Shown here: positions 61,695 through 64,000 of the stretch, in pieces | Layout: the number at the start of each line of letters is the position of its first letter | How positions within the stretch are numbered: the stretch's first letter is position 1 | Assembly (NCBI GenBank): GCA_023393525.1 | Contig: JAEWKZ010000089.1 | Location: 16,616 to 80,615 of the forward strand | Source of the DNA: Pseudomonadota bacterium | GTDB taxonomy: Bacteria > Desulfobacterota > Desulfovibrionia > Desulfovibrionales > Desulfomicrobiaceae | Direction of reading: 5' to 3' | Length of the DNA: 64,000 bases | Made by a program: the position numbers and the translations under genes | The notes under the pieces: generated by a model | Database searches by the model: none | What the model saw: only the letters and a program-made list of their open reading frames with translations | Told to the model about the DNA's origin: nothing

Positions 61695-62255
61695 ATGGAT
61701 GCGCATCAACCCGCCTACAAGGATATTGCGCCCCGTTTGCGGGGGCTGCGGGACGCCATGGACGTAAGCGCGGAGGACATGGCCGCGCAGGTGGGCGTGA
61801 CCGCGGGCGATGTCCTCAAGTATGAATCCGGCGAGCACGAAATCCCGGTCAGTTATTTGTTCAACGTGGCCCAGGCTTTCCAGGTCGATCTGACCGTGCT
61901 CATGTCCGGCAAGGAAGCGCACCTGCACACAGCCTCCCTGGTCAAGAAGGGCAAGGGCATGAGCGTGGAGCGGCGCAAGGACTATGACTACAAGAGCCTG
62001 GCCTACCGTTTCGTGGGTCGCAAGATGGAGCCCTTCGTCGTCACCGTTCCTCCCAAGGACAAACACGCCCTGACCTTCAATGAACACCCCGGCCAGGAAT
62101 TCATCTACGTCCTCTCCGGCAAGCTCGAAATCACCCTCGGTTCCACGGTCCATGTCATGGAACCCGGTGACAGCCTGTATTTCACCTCGCGTACTCCGCA
62201 CGCACTGCGTGGTCTGGACGGCCAGCCGGCCGAATTTCTGGATGTGATTATCTAG
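61695..62255 (+). CDS. XRE-family regulator with C-terminal cupin domain
   Basis: This 186-residue protein combines an N-terminal helix-turn-helix (about 12-65: LRGLRDAMDVSAEDMAAQVG) with a cupin sensor domain (about 110-185: HPGQEFIYVLSGKLEITLG, PGDSLYFTSRTPHA). Such proteins sense small ligands, often carboxylates or acyl-CoA precursors. It stands 71 bp before an acyl-CoA ligase gene and is probably its local regulator. AAGGAG precedes the ATG. Confidence 0.9.
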   Translation: MDAHQPAYKDIAPRLRGLRDAMDVSAEDMAAQVGVTAGDVLKYESGEHEIPVSYLFNVAQAFQVDLTVLMSGKEAHLHTASLVKKGKGMSVERRKDYDYKSLAYRFVGRKMEPFVVTVPPKDKHALTFNEHPGQEFIYVLSGKLEITLGSTVHVMEPGDSLYFTSRTPHALRGLDGQPAEFLDVII

Positions 62256-62326
62256 GGGCCAGGGCGAAGAGTCCGGTCCCCAAAGTCCGCCATCCCTGAA
62301 ATAATCCAACACCATCGGAGTACCCA

Positions 62327-63967
62327 ATGTATAGCAAGCTGCGCCCTTCATCCTATGAGGAATTTCAGTCCTCGTTCTCTTTAGACATCCCGGAACGTTA
62401 CAATTTCGCCTTCGACATGATCGATGCCACCGCCGCCCAGGACCCCGGCCGTCTGGCCATGGTCCACGTGGACGACGCGGATGTGCGCCGCGAATACAGC
62501 TTCGGCTATTTTTCCGAGCAGTCCGCCCGTTTGGCCAATGCCCTCAAGAATCTGGGCATCGGTCGCGGCGACAAGGTCATGATCATCCTGCACCGCCGCG
62601 TGGAATTCTGGACCGTCATGCTCGCCCTGCACAAGCTCGGGGCCCTGGGCGTGCCGTCCCCGGCGCTCCTGACGGCCAAGGACATCACCTACCGGGTCAA
62701 TTTCGCCTCCATCAAAGGGGCCATCGTCGACACCTCCGTGCGCGGCACCGTGGAAGCGGCCAAGCCCGACTGTCCGAGCCTGACCGTGCAGGTGCTGGCG
62801 GGGCTGGATCAGGATGAGGGCGATTGGCGCAGCTTTTCCCGCATCACGGCCGCCGCCCCCCCTTTCTTTCCCCGCCCGGCGGATGCGGCCTGCGGCGGCG
62901 ATCCGGCGACCATATTCTTTTCTTCCGGCACCACCGGGCACCCCAAGATGGTGCTGCACGATTTCAACTACCCCTTCGGGCACATCATGACCGGTTCCTA
63001 CTGGCACGACATCGAGCCCGGCAATCTGCATCTGACCCTGGCCGACACGGGTTGGGCCAAATCCACCTGGGGCAAGTTCTACGGGCAGTGGCTGGCCGGA
63101 GGCGTGGTCTTTGTCTGGGACTTTCGGGGCAAGTTCGAACCGGCCAGGCTGCTTAACGTCATCGCCGAACACAAGGTCACCAATTTCTGCGCCCCGCCCA
63201 CTGTCTATCGTTTCCTGATCCGCGAGGACCTTTCCCTCTACGACCTCTCCGCCCTGCGCCATTGCACTACCGCCGGAGAACTCTTGAACGACAGCGTGTT
63301 CGAGGCCTGGGTGGAGAAGCTGGGCATGCCCATCTACGAAGGCTACGGCCAGACCGAAACCACCCTGCAGATCGCGACCTTCCCCTTCATGAAGCCCAAG
63401 GCCGGGTCCATTGGCAAACCCTGCCCCGGCTGGGACATCCGCCTGCTGGACGAAAACGACGAGCCCTGTCCCCCCGGCGTGGAAGGGGAGATCTGCATCC
63501 GCATCGACCCCAAACGCCCCGTGGGACTCTTTTCCTGCTACCTGCAGGACGAGGCCAAGACCGCAAGCGTCATGCACAGCGGTTTCTACCGCACCGGCGA
63601 CAAGGCCTGGATGGACGAGGACGGCTACTTCTGGTTCCTGGGCCGTATCGATGACCTGATCAAGAGCTCCGGCTACCGCATCGGACCCTTCGAGGTCGAA
63701 AGCGCCCTCATTACCCACCCCGCCGTGGTCGAAGCCGCCGTGACCGGCGTGCCCGACCCCGACCGCGGGCAGGCCGTCAAGGCCACAGTCACCCTGGCCG
63801 CAGGTTACGAGCCCTCGCCCGAACTGACCAGGGAGCTCCAGGACCACGTCAAGAAAGTGACTGCGCCCTACAAATACCCGCGCATCATCGATTACGTCAA
63901 AGAACTGCCCAAGACCATCAGCGGCAAGATCAAACGCGCCGAGATCCGGGCCAAGGACGAAAAATAG
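62327..63967 (+). CDS. AMP-forming acyl-CoA/acetyl-CoA-type synthetase
   Basis: This 546-residue ANL-superfamily ligase has the ATP motif FFSSGTTGHPKMV near 200-212, YEGYGQTETT near 340, YRTGDKAWMDEDGYFWFLGR near 425-445 and the C-terminal GKIKRAE with the catalytic Lys. It activates a carboxylic acid to acyl-CoA. The sequence resembles medium-chain or benzoate-type synthetases more than Acs, but the substrate cannot be told. Complete within the window and preceded by the XRE-cupin gene. Confidence 0.9.
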   Translation: MYSKLRPSSYEEFQSSFSLDIPERYNFAFDMIDATAAQDPGRLAMVHVDDADVRREYSFGYFSEQSARLANALKNLGIGRGDKVMIILHRRVEFWTVMLALHKLGALGVPSPALLTAKDITYRVNFASIKGAIVDTSVRGTVEAAKPDCPSLTVQVLAGLDQDEGDWRSFSRITAAAPPFFPRPADAACGGDPATIFFSSGTTGHPKMVLHDFNYPFGHIMTGSYWHDIEPGNLHLTLADTGWAKSTWGKFYGQWLAGGVVFVWDFRGKFEPARLLNVIAEHKVTNFCAPPTVYRFLIREDLSLYDLSALRHCTTAGELLNDSVFEAWVEKLGMPIYEGYGQTETTLQIATFPFMKPKAGSIGKPCPGWDIRLLDENDEPCPPGVEGEICIRIDPKRPVGLFSCYLQDEAKTASVMHSGFYRTGDKAWMDEDGYFWFLGRIDDLIKSSGYRIGPFEVESALITHPAVVEAAVTGVPDPDRGQAVKATVTLAAGYEPSPELTRELQDHVKKVTAPYKYPRIIDYVKELPKTISGKIKRAEIRAKDEK

Positions 63968-64000
63968 GGAAGAGGGGGGGGCGCGGGCCCCCCCCCCCCC
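63968..64000. other. G-run/C-run palindrome at window end
   Basis: After the ligase stop the sequence is GAGGGGGGGGCGCGGG followed by 13 C. The G and C runs can pair as an intense hairpin without a T run. It may be a terminator-like element cut by the window edge, or a homopolymer of uncertain length. Confidence 0.4.

Overview
The window looks like the chromosome of a GC-rich, anaerobic sulfate reducer of the Desulfovibrionales (Desulfovibrio or Desulfomicrobium type). The evidence is a superoxide reductase, rubredoxin and rubredoxin:oxygen oxidoreductase set joined to a bd oxidase under a PerR-like regulator, a cytochrome c maturation operon whose CcmE has the CxxxY haem-binding motif, and a cupin regulator beside an acyl-CoA ligase. 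This assignment rests on gene content and protein character, not on a database search.

Positions 1-15934 are an accessory island that ends at the 3' end of a tRNA-Leu(UAA) gene (15935-16021, minus). It holds most of a class 1 DISARM anti-phage locus. First comes a DrmMI-like adenine methylase, open at the left edge. It is followed by an extra DUF4209-type protein with a HEPN-like RxxxxH motif, then DrmA helicase, DrmB (DUF1998) and DrmC (phospholipase D fold). Next is an AT-rich gene, started by TTG, that joins four membrane helices to a GT51 peptidoglycan glycosyltransferase domain. I do not recognise this architecture as a described defence gene, and it is the best candidate for something new. 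An IS5-type transposase remnant, a hipBA pair whose HipA has lost the DFG-like Asp, a broken ParA, and 18-bp tandem repeats complete the island.

Positions 16022-33056 are core chromosome. They hold a MATE exporter with a small coupled gene, a TraB/GumN protein, and a leftward oxygen-defence cluster (perR, dfx, rub, roo, a HEAT-repeat gene, cydA, cydB). Three LPS sugar genes follow (a GT9 heptosyltransferase-type gene, a GT4 glycosyltransferase and gmhB). The rightward ccmEFABCD-TPR operon has no ccmG or ccmH nearby.

Positions 33057-44660 carry a complete branched-chain amino acid ABC transporter (livK, H, M, G, F), guaBA, tatB-tatC (TatC with a long acidic N-terminal tail), and hisB, a small exported protein gene and hisA. 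Positions 44678-51091 carry upp and an Mrp-type Na+/H+ antiporter operon with fused MrpA-MrpB.

Positions 51463-64000 hold engB, a lipoprotein gene, aroQ, efp, ftsK, a DUF1653 gene, pncC, a small unknown gene and a Sua5/YrdC gene. After these comes a clear sigma-54 promoter followed about 30 bp later by a strong hairpin terminator, which suggests a small RNA of about 60 nt. The window ends with a nudix-glgA-glycogen-binding-module operon and an XRE-cupin regulator next to an AMP-forming acyl-CoA ligase.
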